Assembly (NCBI GenBank): GCA_017937885.1
Contig: JAGBCS010000071.1
Coordinates: 1 to 44,069, forward strand
Length of the DNA: 44,069 bases
Direction of reading: 5' to 3'
From: Bacteroidales bacterium
GTDB lineage: Bacteria > Bacteroidota > Bacteroidia > Bacteroidales > UBA932
Positions 1 through 8,659 of the stretch are shown piece by piece. The notes beneath the pieces were generated by a model that saw only the letters and a program-made list of their open reading frames with translations, ran no database searches and was not told where the DNA came from. The position numbers were made by a program, and so were the translations under genes. Positions within the stretch are counted from its first letter, which is position 1; each line of letters starts with the position of its first letter.

Positions 1-1832
1 GAGTTTACCCTTATGACGATGATGTTTCTGCGATTGGTGCCAACGAGTGCATCTATTGTGGCTGGGTACATATCGGTCTTTGGCGCAGGTGGCAGACGCT
101 TAACTATCGGGTGCTCGTTAGTCTCATACCTGACCTTCAAAGCCCTGGCATTGCGAAGCTGCTCCTTGATGTCGGTGATGACTCCCATCGGGATATTTCC
201 CTCTGCTGCAATGTGGACTGTGGCAGAATGCATGTCAGTCCCGTCGTCAAAGAACTTTGCAACAGCATTGCCAATCTGATCTTTTGCTGTCTGCTTTCCG
301 TTGCAGAATATCGCGTACTCTATTCCGGAAGCACCGGACATCTCTCTGATGCTTATCATGAAAGGCCCCTTGACAGGCTTGTCGGATGTGAAGAACGGTG
401 ACGGGTCAACCGGAATGTCATGCTGGCGAAGCTCGAAATGCAGATGAGCTCCTGTAGCTCTTCCAGTCGAGCCGGCATATCCTATAAGCTGTCCTTTAAA
501 TACCTTTCCGTTAAAAGTCCATCCTGTGTGGTCGGCTGTAGTGGAGATATGATGGGTGTGTCCTGAAATATCATGCCCCGAATCTTTACCTTTGAAACTC
601 AATGTCGAAGCAATGTCCACCTGTGAAAGATGCGCATACCTTGTCTCAAAGCCGTCAGCGTGCTTCAGCACCAGCATAAGTCCGTTACTGTCGTCGCGTG
701 TGATGGATGATATTTCACCATCTGCTGCCGCATAGACAGGATCACCTTCGTCAAGTACGTAGTCTATTCCAGAGTGAGATCGTCCCGCTTTGCCAGCAGC
801 GAATGAGTTGCTGACGGTAGCGTCGCATGGATGGCACATATCTATATATGTCGCTTCCGTGCCATTTGTCAGGTTCGTTGAAACTTCGTCTGAAGCCTTT
901 ACCTCTTTTGTACCGCAGCCAAAGGCCACAAAGACAGCTGCGATTACGGGGAGTGTGGCAGCCAGCCTGATCCAGGCCCCTTTGCCACGACGTGATTGAG
1001 TCATCATAATGAATCTTTGTTTTGTCAATGAATGATTCAACCCACAGGATATATCCGGATTATAACCAAAGAGTTGTTTGAAAATGGTTGTTCTGTATGT
1101 GTCAAGTTCGTACCCTTCGTTGAGTACATCCTTGTCCGTCTCCCACTCCTGCACTTCTTCCAGGTCCTTCTCGGCCATCCAGAAGAACGGATTGAACCAG
1201 AATACAGAGCGGAGGATAGATAGGGTCAGTCGTTCGAATGAGTGTCTGTGGCGTACATGACTGGCCTCGTGGGTCAGTATCTGCTGTCTTTCATGAGGCT
1301 CGTAATTGAATCCCATGAATATGGTCAGCAGGAATGAGAACGGAGTCTTTATATCCACGTGCTCGGCGAGGGTATATTCTTCCGTAAAAGTCAGCTTTGA
1401 ACGTCTGCGGAGCCTTTGTATCTTTATAATATTATATACAGTCAGTCCAAGTGAGGCAAGTGCCACAATAACATAGATGATACTTGCGGCGACACCAGCA
1501 GCAGCCCTGATGTCAGTATGCCCCTTTGCCGGGAGATTTTCGCCTGTCTTCATTTCTGAAGCTTTTGTCCCTTCTGAAGACTGTGCATTCGCGACCCCCT
1601 CAAGTTCCTCTTCAAAGAAATCAAATCCTGTCAGAACCGTCTGCTGCTCGAATGCGTTCTCAGGAAAAAGAGGAACATTCATAGCCGGTATGGCGACAGC
1701 CAGAAGCATGGACGCTATAATGAACGTCCTGCAGAGACCGAAGCTGACCTTCCTGGCGAGAAGCCAGCGGTATGCTACCAGAAACAGCCCGCTGCATATT
1801 ATGACTTCAATTATGTAACCGATCATTCTCAT
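1..1832 (-). CDS. M23/M56 family membrane metallopeptidase (BlaR1-like), C-terminus beyond the window
   Basis: Reading leftward from ATG 1832-1830, the frame stays open to base 1, so the protein is at least 610 residues and incomplete. Membrane segments lie near residues 3-22, 36-52 and 112-135. A cytoplasmic M56 protease region carries HEASH (188-192) with downstream acidic residues near 226-233, as in BlaR1/MecR1. Another membrane segment is near 289-305. The periplasmic part is an M23 (LytM) fold with zinc ligands H353 and D357 (SHSGID) and HLH at 463-465. After it comes a stretch around 530-560 that resembles the periplasmic domain of ExbD/TolR. The family usually pairs with a BlaI repressor, and one lies directly upstream, so this is probably the sensor-protease of a cell-wall or stress two-gene switch. 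A His-rich insertion (about 419-435) interrupts the M23 region. The signal sensed is unknown. Confidence 0.9.
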   Translation of the reverse strand, partial: MRMIGYIIEVIICSGLFLVAYRWLLARKVSFGLCRTFIIASMLLAVAIPAMNVPLFPENAFEQQTVLTGFDFFEEELEGVANAQSSEGTKASEMKTGENLPAKGHTDIRAAAGVAASIIYVIVALASLGLTVYNIIKIQRLRRRSKLTFTEEYTLAEHVDIKTPFSFLLTIFMGFNYEPHERQQILTHEASHVRHRHSFERLTLSILRSVFWFNPFFWMAEKDLEEVQEWETDKDVLNEGYELDTYRTTIFKQLFGYNPDISCGLNHSLTKQRFIMMTQSRRGKGAWIRLAATLPVIAAVFVAFGCGTKEVKASDEVSTNLTNGTEATYIDMCHPCDATVSNSFAAGKAGRSHSGIDYVLDEGDPVYAAADGEISSITRDDSNGLMLVLKHADGFETRYAHLSQVDIASTLSFKGKDSGHDISGHTHHISTTADHTGWTFNGKVFKGQLIGYAGSTGRATGAHLHFELRQHDIPVDPSPFFTSDKPVKGPFMISIREMSGASGIEYAIFCNGKQTAKDQIGNAVAKFFDDGTDMHSATVHIAAEGNIPMGVITDIKEQLRNARALKVRYETNEHPIVKRLPPAPKTDMYPATIDALVGTNRRNIIVIRVN

Positions 1833-1942
1833 GTTGTGATTTGTAAATAATTGTATTTCAGCCAGTTGCTGTAATTGCGTGCCGCCAAAGGGGAGCACGT
1901 GGATTTGGTAAGTCTTTGATGGTCAGTGTGTTGCTGGTTACG

Positions 1943-2326
1943 TTATTTGTCTTCGTTCAATATCTTCATGATTTCGTCGGTCTCTTCCAATGAAATCGAC
2001 TTTTGGGCTGAGAAGAAGTTCACCATGCGGCTGATCGATCCCTCGAAGAAGTTGTCGAGGACAGTGCGCATGTATGTATTGGTGTAATCCTCTTTAGCTA
2101 CGATAGGGAAGTACTCGTATGTCCTTCCGTATGCCTTGTGCGAAACGAATCCCTTGTTTTCGAGAATTCGTACAATTGTCGACACTGTATTGTACGCTGG
2201 CTTCGGTTCCGGCAGTTCTGCGAGGATGTCATGCACCAGCACTTTCTCCTTCTGCCATATGACCTGCATTATCTCAAGTTCAGCCTTGGTCAGTTCCTGT
2301 GGTCTGTTTTTTAACTTGTCTCCCAT
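1943..2326 (-). CDS. BlaI/MecI/CopY family transcriptional repressor
   Basis: 127-residue winged-helix protein of the usual BlaI length. Residues about 10-75 form the DNA-binding wing (LTKAELEIMQVIW start, then the YNTVSTIVRILENKGFV recognition region). The C-terminal half is the helical dimerisation part that M56 proteases cleave in BlaI/MecI. It sits upstream of the M23/M56 gene on the same strand with about 110 nt between, the standard repressor-protease arrangement. A perfect 16-bp palindrome overlapping its promoter (2419-2434) suggests autoregulation. Its target genes beyond this pair cannot be read from the window. Confidence 0.93.
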   Translation of the reverse strand: MGDKLKNRPQELTKAELEIMQVIWQKEKVLVHDILAELPEPKPAYNTVSTIVRILENKGFVSHKAYGRTYEYFPIVAKEDYTNTYMRTVLDNFFEGSISRMVNFFSAQKSISLEETDEIMKILNEDK

Positions 2327-2354
2327 ATTGATGTATATTATTCATTACAGATCA

Positions 2355-2390
2355 GCATCGGAAAGAACGGTCTTTCGAGCTTTCCGATGC
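2355..2390 (-). other. 11-bp hairpin at the start of the blaI-like leader
   Basis: GCATCGGAAAG (2355-2365) is exactly complementary to CTTTCCGATGC (2380-2390). It begins immediately downstream of the predicted -7 box, so the transcript would start inside or just before the stem. No T-tract follows on the minus strand, so it is not an obvious terminator; it may protect the 5' end or act in regulation. Confidence 0.5.
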
Positions 2391-2434
2391 AAAAGTAAAA
2401 CTAATATTTTAATTATCCAACTAAATATTTAGTT
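2390..2434 (-). promoter_or_regulatory. Promoter and palindromic operator of the blaI-like gene
   Basis: On the minus strand a -7 box TACTTTTG (2397-2390) follows TTGG by 19 nt, matching the Bacteroidota sigma consensus. The -33 box abuts the perfect 16-bp palindrome AACTAAATATTTAGTT (2419-2434). A BlaI-type dimer bound there would block the promoter. That this is the operator is inference from position and symmetry. Confidence 0.7.
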
Positions 2435-2454
2435 AATTAACGAAACTTTTCACT

Positions 2455-5400
2455 TCACTCCAGCAACTTGTTGAATCTGAGGCGTATTGAGGAGGCGAGG
2501 GGAGTGTCGCCATATTCATCTGCGACTGCAGCCAGAACTGCTAGAACATTGTAGCAGGAGTCGAAGTACTCTGCAGCGTCTTCGTAGTGCCTGAGGAAGA
2601 ATTTACAAGAAACAAGAACCTCATCTGACATGGATGCGCACAATTCTGAAGCTTTTGCAGATTCTCCGGCCAGATAGTACGCCTCGATCATACTGACGAG
2701 GTCTCTTTCATTTGATAAGCCATACATGATCATATCGAGCGGAAAACTCTCTTCAGGTATGACAGACCGGCATTTGTCCAGTATTTGCACGGCACGTTCA
2801 TATTCACCGGCTTCAATCATTTCCGTCGCGACAGATGCAAACATTCCCCGTTGAGACATGACGCCGCAAAATGTATACAGGTTCTGATAGTCAACGAACC
2901 AGTCGGTTCTCTTCAAAGTATCCCACGTATAGACGGAGGTGAATTTGCGATATAGCTCATCCGTATCGGTAAATCCTCTTTCGGATATGTTTGTCCTGTT
3001 TTTGATCGGAACGAATCGATATGTGAAACCGTCATACATAAGGTAGTCCTTTATACCGATCTGAAGGTCTCCACCGGCACTGAGAAAGTTCAGCGGCCTG
3101 TCCCATTTATATTCGGAAAGAAGATCCAGAAAGAAAAGTTCCGGTTTTGTAATGCCGTTTTTCCCCTCCGGAATTGTCAGGACTATCTCCGACGGAATCA
3201 TGTCTGCGTATTTCTCGTCAAGAATGCCGTGCTTGATCACATTCTCCTTGTTTACAGGGATGCTGAATCTCCGGGATGCGATATAATCGGCATATTCTCC
3301 GCTCGTCAGCGGTATCTTTGCATCGGGATGCCGGAATACCCTCATCACATCAGCCAGTGGATATACGGAATCTCTGGGGTCGTAAATGAGGACATATTCG
3401 TTTTCTCCCTGCATATACTGACTTTTCCCGATACTGAGGTCCAGTGGGGCGGATTCATTGGCGGCATGTTTCATCTGCTCGATATGCCAGTCTGCTCCGA
3501 GAAGAGAGGTATTCACGATGCGTACATCGGTGCGGAAGCCTTCGACTTCCTGTGCATACCAGATCGGGAATGTATCGTTGTCGCCGTGAGTGACCAGAAT
3601 GCCGTTCTCTCCGATTCCTCTGAGGTAGTTTAAGGCAAGCTCACGTGCCGTATATCTGTTGCTTCTGTCATGGTCATCCCAGTTTTCCGCGGCCATCAGT
3701 ACCGGTATGCCCATGCAGGTGCACAGAGCAAATGCAGCAGCCCATCTTTTGCCCCTCTCCTCGCAGAGGAAGCATTGTGCCTTCTTGATTAAAGCTAGCG
3801 CTCCTATACCGATCCAGGCGCAGAAGAAGTAGAATGAGCCGGCATATGCATAATCCCTCTCGCGGACCTGAAGAGGGGACTGATTGAGGTAGAGCACGAT
3901 TGCTATTCCCGTCATGAAGAACATAAGGAAATTGAGCCAGCAGCCTCTTCTGTCTCCGGCAAATTGGAAGAAAATACCGATGACTCCGATAAGCAGCGGC
4001 AGCATATAATAGTGGTTCTTGCCCTTGTTCTCTGCAAGATATGCAGGAGCATCCGTCTGATCTCCTAGTCTGATCCGGTCAATGAATCCTATTCCGCATT
4101 CCCAGTTGCCTTTGAATATATCTCCCGGAACCGGGCTGTGAATCTCGTTCTGACGTCCGGCGAAGTTCCACATGAAATACCGCCAGTACATCCAGTTGAC
4201 CTGATAGTCAAAGAAGAACATCAGGTTTTGTATGAAGGTCGGTTTCATTTCCTTGCATCCCGGTACCTTGATGCCGTCATCTCCGATGTAGCTCTTGTAG
4301 ACATCAATATATGATTCTTCCCTGTAATCCCACATTCGCGGAAAGAACATTTTTGATTCGGGAGTATATGAAATGTCCACGGTATTTCCCTTTACATATC
4401 TGTCATCCGTTCTTGCCCAATACTTTTTCTCCACGATGTCGTAGTCTGCACCGAAGAATTCCCCATATACTATCGGACCTTTCGGGTACTGGTCTCGAGC
4501 GAGATAGCTCATCAGCGTGAACGGATTGTCCGGCATGTTCTCATTCATCGGTGTATTAGCGTTTGACCTGATGATGACCGTCGCATATAATGAAAAGCCG
4601 ATGATGATCGTTGTAACGCACAAGAGTACGGTGTTTGCTGCGACCTGGTTGTGTTTCAGAGTCCGGAACAAGGCCAGAAAGAGTCCTGAAAGCAGTATTA
4701 TCATGAATGTGACCGCTCCACTGTTGAACGGAAGGCCGAATACATTGACGAAAAGGAGGTCTGCATAAGCAGCGGCTTTCGGGAGAATCGGAATGATTCC
4801 GAAAAGTATGGCCGCCAATATCACGCAGGAAAGAATGAATATTCCGCATAATTGCATCATTGAGTATGAACCGCTCTCACGGATACGGTAAAAATACATG
4901 AATACGATTGCGGGAATACTGAGCAGATTCAGCAGATGAACTCCGATAGACAGTCCCATCAGAAAGCATATCAGGATGATCCATCTTCCGGAATGAGGTT
5001 TGTATGCTTCTTCATACCATCGGGTCATGGCCCAGAATACGATTGCAGTGAATAATGATGACATTGCGTATACCTCGGCCTCTACAGCAGAGAACCAGAA
5101 CGTGTCACTGAAGCAGTATGCGAGCGCTCCTACCGCCGAGGACCCGCAGATTGCGAGTATGTCTGAACCTCTGTACTCCTTTCGAGAAATCAATCTTCTG
5201 GCAAAGAATACTATCGTAAAGTATAGGAAGAAGATCGTAAGTGCCGAGCAAATGGCGCTGCAGGCATTGACAGCGGCTGCTGCATGTTCCGGACTGACGA
5301 ATAATGTGAATAGCCTGGCGAATATCTGCCATGTCGGATTCCCCGGCGGATGTCCTACTTCAAGTCTGTATGACGATGCGATGAACTCGCCGCAATCCCA

Positions 5401-5505
5401 GAATGAGACGGTCGGCTCTATGGTCAGAAGGTAGGTCGTTACCGCTGTTGCAAGTACGGCAAGCGAGGTGATGATGTTGCATTTCTTGAATCTTTCCCCA
5501 GTCAT
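2455..5505 (-). CDS. DUF2723 (GT117-type) multispanning glycosyltransferase-like protein
   Basis: 1016 residues. The N-terminal half is strongly hydrophobic with many membrane spans and carries the DUF2723 signature: FWDCGEF at 35-41 followed by GHPPG at 51-55. The acidic residues in the first external loop resemble the catalytic site of GT-C fold, lipid-sugar-dependent transferases such as protein O-mannosyltransferases. The C-terminal third (from about residue 640) is soluble and probably periplasmic, ending in helical TPR-like sequence. Length and architecture match full-length Bacteroidota homologues, where the family is placed in CAZy GT117; donor and acceptor are not known from the sequence. 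It stands alone with its own -7 box (5532-5525). Confidence 0.88.
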   Translation of the reverse strand: MTGERFKKCNIITSLAVLATAVTTYLLTIEPTVSFWDCGEFIASSYRLEVGHPPGNPTWQIFARLFTLFVSPEHAAAAVNACSAICSALTIFFLYFTIVFFARRLISRKEYRGSDILAICGSSAVGALAYCFSDTFWFSAVEAEVYAMSSLFTAIVFWAMTRWYEEAYKPHSGRWIILICFLMGLSIGVHLLNLLSIPAIVFMYFYRIRESGSYSMMQLCGIFILSCVILAAILFGIIPILPKAAAYADLLFVNVFGLPFNSGAVTFMIILLSGLFLALFRTLKHNQVAANTVLLCVTTIIIGFSLYATVIIRSNANTPMNENMPDNPFTLMSYLARDQYPKGPIVYGEFFGADYDIVEKKYWARTDDRYVKGNTVDISYTPESKMFFPRMWDYREESYIDVYKSYIGDDGIKVPGCKEMKPTFIQNLMFFFDYQVNWMYWRYFMWNFAGRQNEIHSPVPGDIFKGNWECGIGFIDRIRLGDQTDAPAYLAENKGKNHYYMLPLLIGVIGIFFQFAGDRRGCWLNFLMFFMTGIAIVLYLNQSPLQVRERDYAYAGSFYFFCAWIGIGALALIKKAQCFLCEERGKRWAAAFALCTCMGIPVLMAAENWDDHDRSNRYTARELALNYLRGIGENGILVTHGDNDTFPIWYAQEVEGFRTDVRIVNTSLLGADWHIEQMKHAANESAPLDLSIGKSQYMQGENEYVLIYDPRDSVYPLADVMRVFRHPDAKIPLTSGEYADYIASRRFSIPVNKENVIKHGILDEKYADMIPSEIVLTIPEGKNGITKPELFFLDLLSEYKWDRPLNFLSAGGDLQIGIKDYLMYDGFTYRFVPIKNRTNISERGFTDTDELYRKFTSVYTWDTLKRTDWFVDYQNLYTFCGVMSQRGMFASVATEMIEAGEYERAVQILDKCRSVIPEESFPLDMIMYGLSNERDLVSMIEAYYLAGESAKASELCASMSDEVLVSCKFFLRHYEDAAEYFDSCYNVLAVLAAVADEYGDTPLASSIRLRFNKLLE

Positions 5506-5524
5506 AAATGTATCTGTTTTGATA

Positions 5525-5532
5525 CAAAATTA
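5525..5532 (-). promoter_or_regulatory. -7 box for the DUF2723 gene
   Basis: Minus-strand TAATTTTG matches TAnnTTTG and lies 20 nt before the start codon at 5505. No clear TTTG -33 box was found at 19-21 nt. Confidence 0.45.
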
Positions 5533-5654
5533 TGGAGAGATAGTTTTACATCTATCTTTTAAAAGATAAATGTTGCAATTCAAATGCGTTGATATACAAT
5601 AAGTTCGCTAAATGTGACGAAAATAAGAGGCGCTAAAGTCTTACATCTGATGAT

Positions 5655-6596
5655 TTAGATACTCTCAGTCTCGGCAAGCAGCGTCCTGAGCCAGATTCCG
5701 ATGTTTGTGTCATGTTCTCCGAGGCCGAGTTTTTTGCGGATCTCACTGCTTATGATATAATGACGTTTTTTCTGGATGAACTCTCCGACTTCCTTTCCTT
5801 TCAGACCGAGGGTAAAGAGACAGCAGTATCCGATTTCCCAATCGGTCAGTCTCTTGCTCTCAAGTATGGAGATGAATTTCGGATGACTCTCCTTGAATAC
5901 GATCTTTGTGGATATCAGAAACGACTCCCTGTCTGAAATCAGGTTCTCTATCTCCTCCTCGGAAATCCGGTATGCCTTGTCATCGGAGGAAATATGTGAT
6001 GCCAGGATCTTGTCCAATACGGAAAGCCTTTGCCTGATCAGTGTCATTGCTTCATCATCCGGCTTCTGCTTGAGTCTGTGAGCATATCTCCGGATTATTA
6101 CCATGCACAGCGTAATGATGCCTATGGCAGCCAGAATGACAGCCCATGTCTGTCTTCGCTTCTCGACAAGTTCGAGTTTGTCTGCATATCTTTCCTGAAT
6201 GATCCTTGCATTCTGCCTTTGGAGCGTGTCAGCCACTTCTATCTTTACGGCATGTTCCAGGATTATCTCTCTCCAATGAAGTGCTTCTTCTACCTTTTCT
6301 TTGTCGCCCTCATTGCTATAGTAGTCTATAGCAATATTGATGATGCTGTCATTCGTCATGCTTATTCCGCATTTTTCAAGTGCAATGGAATACAGCAGGG
6401 CGTGGCGTGCGCGAAGCTCTTGAGTGTTGAGGTGGCGTCTGTCAAGCGAGTCAAGCGCAACGAAGGCACTGTCCGGGTGCGTCTCAAGATGCGCTTCTGC
6501 ATTATCGAGGAGTCTCGCGGCATCGTTCTCATGCATGCATGAGCCGACGCATAAGGATAGAATCAGAATGAATAATATGTTCGATAGTCTGGACAT
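5655..6596 (-). CDS. Short lipoprotein-anchored TPR/LuxR-type HTH regulator
   Basis: I place the start at 6596 (about 313 residues), because from there a clean lipoprotein signal peptide runs to LCVGSC; the longer frame from 6641 begins inside the terminator of the upstream gene. After the lipid cysteine come about 120 residues of helical TPR-like sequence, a membrane segment (AVILAAIGIITLCMVII), and a cytoplasmic C-terminal LuxR-like helix-turn-helix (LTDWEIGYC ... IRKKLGL). This is the layout of a common Bacteroidota membrane regulator family, but relatives usually carry several more TPRs; here the helical part is short. It follows dsbD by a terminator, so it is probably a separate unit. 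Confidence 0.75.
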   Translation of the reverse strand: MSRLSNILFILILSLCVGSCMHENDAARLLDNAEAHLETHPDSAFVALDSLDRRHLNTQELRARHALLYSIALEKCGISMTNDSIINIAIDYYSNEGDKEKVEEALHWREIILEHAVKIEVADTLQRQNARIIQERYADKLELVEKRRQTWAVILAAIGIITLCMVIIRRYAHRLKQKPDDEAMTLIRQRLSVLDKILASHISSDDKAYRISEEEIENLISDRESFLISTKIVFKESHPKFISILESKRLTDWEIGYCCLFTLGLKGKEVGEFIQKKRHYIISSEIRKKLGLGEHDTNIGIWLRTLLAETESI

Positions 6597-6630
6597 AGGT
6601 AGTCTGATGAAACGTGCAGGCATATGCAAA

Positions 6631-6675
6631 ATCCGTTCCATGTAGCATTTACGGTAATTGCTTCATGGAACGGAT
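6631..6675 (-). terminator. Long hairpin terminator after dsbD
   Basis: ATCCGTTCCATG (6631-6642) pairs perfectly with CATGGAACGGAT (6664-6675), and the intervening bases form a further imperfect stem (AGCA-TTAC / GTAA-TGCT). On the minus strand it is followed by TTTTGC. It starts 23 nt past the dsbD stop and covers the first possible ATG of the next gene. Confidence 0.65.
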
Positions 6676-6697
6676 CGTTATTCTGGCTGATAATGTG

Positions 6698-8644
6698 CTA
6701 TTTCTTATAAGCGTCGAGGCCGCTCTGGAGGAAATCTACGAAGCCGTCGATCGAGAGGTCGTAGCCGCGTACCGGAACTAGCATTTCTCCGTCAGGGGAG
6801 AGGAGCACGTAGTTAGGCTGTGCGTTTACATTCCACTTTGTGCGTGCAATGTATGAGTTCGCACGTCCGAGATCCTTGTAGACTTTTCCGCTTTCAGCGT
6901 CTGTCACATAGTCTTCCTTGTCAAGTTTCTGCTTGTCGTCAGTGTAGAGAGCTACAACCACGAAATCATTCTTGAGCATTCCGAGGACTGTCGGATCGCT
7001 CCAGACTCTGGACTCCATCTCGCGGCAGTTCACGCATCCGTGTCCCGTCACGTCAACGAATACGGGCTTTCCTGCCTTTTTAGCAGCTTCGAGTGCGTCG
7101 TCAAGGTCGAAGTAACCCTGAAGCCCGAGAGGGAGGTGAAGGCCGTATTCCGAGTCAGTCACAGGCGTGGCTTCCACGCTGTGCGCTGTGCCGCTGTTCT
7201 GTCCGATGACGAAATCCTGAGTAGTAATTGGCGGCATATAGCCTGAAAGAGCCTTGAGAGGCGCACCCCACATGCCCGGGATGAGGTATACTACGAATGA
7301 GAATACTCCGATTGCTAGCGCAAGACGAGGCACCTTGAGGTATTCAAGCGGCTCATCATGAGCGAAGCGGATCTTTCCAAGGAGGTAGAGTCCGAGGAGG
7401 GTGAATACAACGATCCATATAGCTAGGTAAACTTCTCTGTCGAGGATGCCCCAATGGTAAGTCTGGTCAGCAACGCTGAGGAACTTGAGACCGAGAGCGA
7501 CTTCCACGAATCCGAGAACCACTTTCACAGAGTTGAGCCAGCTTCCGCCGCTCTTCTTGAACTTCTTGAGGAGCGATGGGAAGAATGCAAGTACTGTGAA
7601 CGGAAGCGCGAATGCTACAGAGAATGCAAGCATTGTAACCATAGGCTCCCAGAACTCACCCTGAGTTGACTTGATGAGCACAGAACCCACGATAGGACCT
7701 GTACATGAGAACGATACAAGCACGAGGGTAAGGGCCATGAAGAAGACTCCTGCAAGTCCCTTCTTGTCTGAACCCTTGTCGCTCTTGTTTACGATAGATT
7801 CAGGAAGAGTGATCTCGAATGCACCGAAGAATGAAGCTGCGAAGATCATGAACACGATGAAGAAGATGATGTTCGGCAGCCAGTGTGTCGAGAGCCAGTT
7901 GAAGATGTCGGCTGTAACTGCATCTCCTCCGATGATCCTCGTGAGCATGATGATCACGGAAATCGGAACGGTATAGAGAAGTACGATGAAGAGACCGTAC
8001 ATCGCGGCCTTGAAACGGCCGGCAGCTACATTTTCAGAGCCCTTCATGAAGAATGACACTGTCATAGGTACCATAGGGAAGACGCAAGGAGTCAGAAGCA
8101 TTGCGAAGCCCCAGAGTATAGCTTCGATGATAAGACCCCAGATAGATCCTTTCTTCTCACCGTCCGCATCTTCTGCAGGAGCAACGGTCTCGCCTGCAGG
8201 TGCCACTGCTGATGCAGGTTCTACTGTAACTTCGAAGTCGTAGTATTCAGCCTTGCAGGCTCCGCCTGTGCATGAGTTCGTGAAGATTGTTCCGGTGAAT
8301 TTTGCGGTTCCTGCAGTCTTCACGTCCTGGGCGATGATGATCTCGTCGTAGTAGTGTTTTGCAAGGTCGCCGAACTCGTCTTTCTCCTCAATCGGAGTGC
8401 TGATTTCATATGGCTCTCCAGAAAGCTCGCCGCCTGTGACGGCTGCGTCCATGATCTCTGTCGCAGAGAACTCATCTGTAAGGGTGTATGTGTGATAGCC
8501 TGGGGCAATCTTACCGGTAAAGATTACCCTGTATATATCACCGTCAGCTTTCTCGACATGTGATGACCATGTAACGAGCTGATCCTGGGCAAAGGCTGCA
8601 ACGCAGAGAAGAAGCGCTGCGAGCATTGTCATTATTCTTTTCAT
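6698..8644 (-). CDS. dsbD: Thiol:disulfide interchange protein DsbD
   Basis: 648 residues in the full three-part DsbD order. A signal peptide (1-19) leads to an N-terminal periplasmic domain with the redox pair SCTGGAC. The central CcdA-like membrane domain carries the two conserved cysteines C187 (TPCVFPMVP) and C314 (FSCTGP). The C-terminal thioredoxin domain has CVNC at 537-540. The protein carries electrons from cytoplasmic thioredoxin across the inner membrane to periplasmic thiol proteins, including cytochrome c maturation and disulfide isomerisation partners. It begins 15 nt after RNase Y on the same strand, so the two are probably cotranscribed. A CxxCH protein elsewhere in the window (31955-33445) is a plausible client of haem-attachment thiol chemistry. 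Confidence 0.94.
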   Translation of the reverse strand: MKRIMTMLAALLLCVAAFAQDQLVTWSSHVEKADGDIYRVIFTGKIAPGYHTYTLTDEFSATEIMDAAVTGGELSGEPYEISTPIEEKDEFGDLAKHYYDEIIIAQDVKTAGTAKFTGTIFTNSCTGGACKAEYYDFEVTVEPASAVAPAGETVAPAEDADGEKKGSIWGLIIEAILWGFAMLLTPCVFPMVPMTVSFFMKGSENVAAGRFKAAMYGLFIVLLYTVPISVIIMLTRIIGGDAVTADIFNWLSTHWLPNIIFFIVFMIFAASFFGAFEITLPESIVNKSDKGSDKKGLAGVFFMALTLVLVSFSCTGPIVGSVLIKSTQGEFWEPMVTMLAFSVAFALPFTVLAFFPSLLKKFKKSGGSWLNSVKVVLGFVEVALGLKFLSVADQTYHWGILDREVYLAIWIVVFTLLGLYLLGKIRFAHDEPLEYLKVPRLALAIGVFSFVVYLIPGMWGAPLKALSGYMPPITTQDFVIGQNSGTAHSVEATPVTDSEYGLHLPLGLQGYFDLDDALEAAKKAGKPVFVDVTGHGCVNCREMESRVWSDPTVLGMLKNDFVVVALYTDDKQKLDKEDYVTDAESGKVYKDLGRANSYIARTKWNVNAQPNYVLLSPDGEMLVPVRGYDLSIDGFVDFLQSGLDAYKK

Positions 8645-8659
8645 TGTATAAGTATTGAT

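Noticed and set aside
5554..5567. ATCTTTTAAAAGAT palindrome upstream of the DUF2723 gene as an operator
   Set aside because: A/T-only palindromes of this length are expected by chance in intergenic DNA and no regulator or duplicate site supports it.
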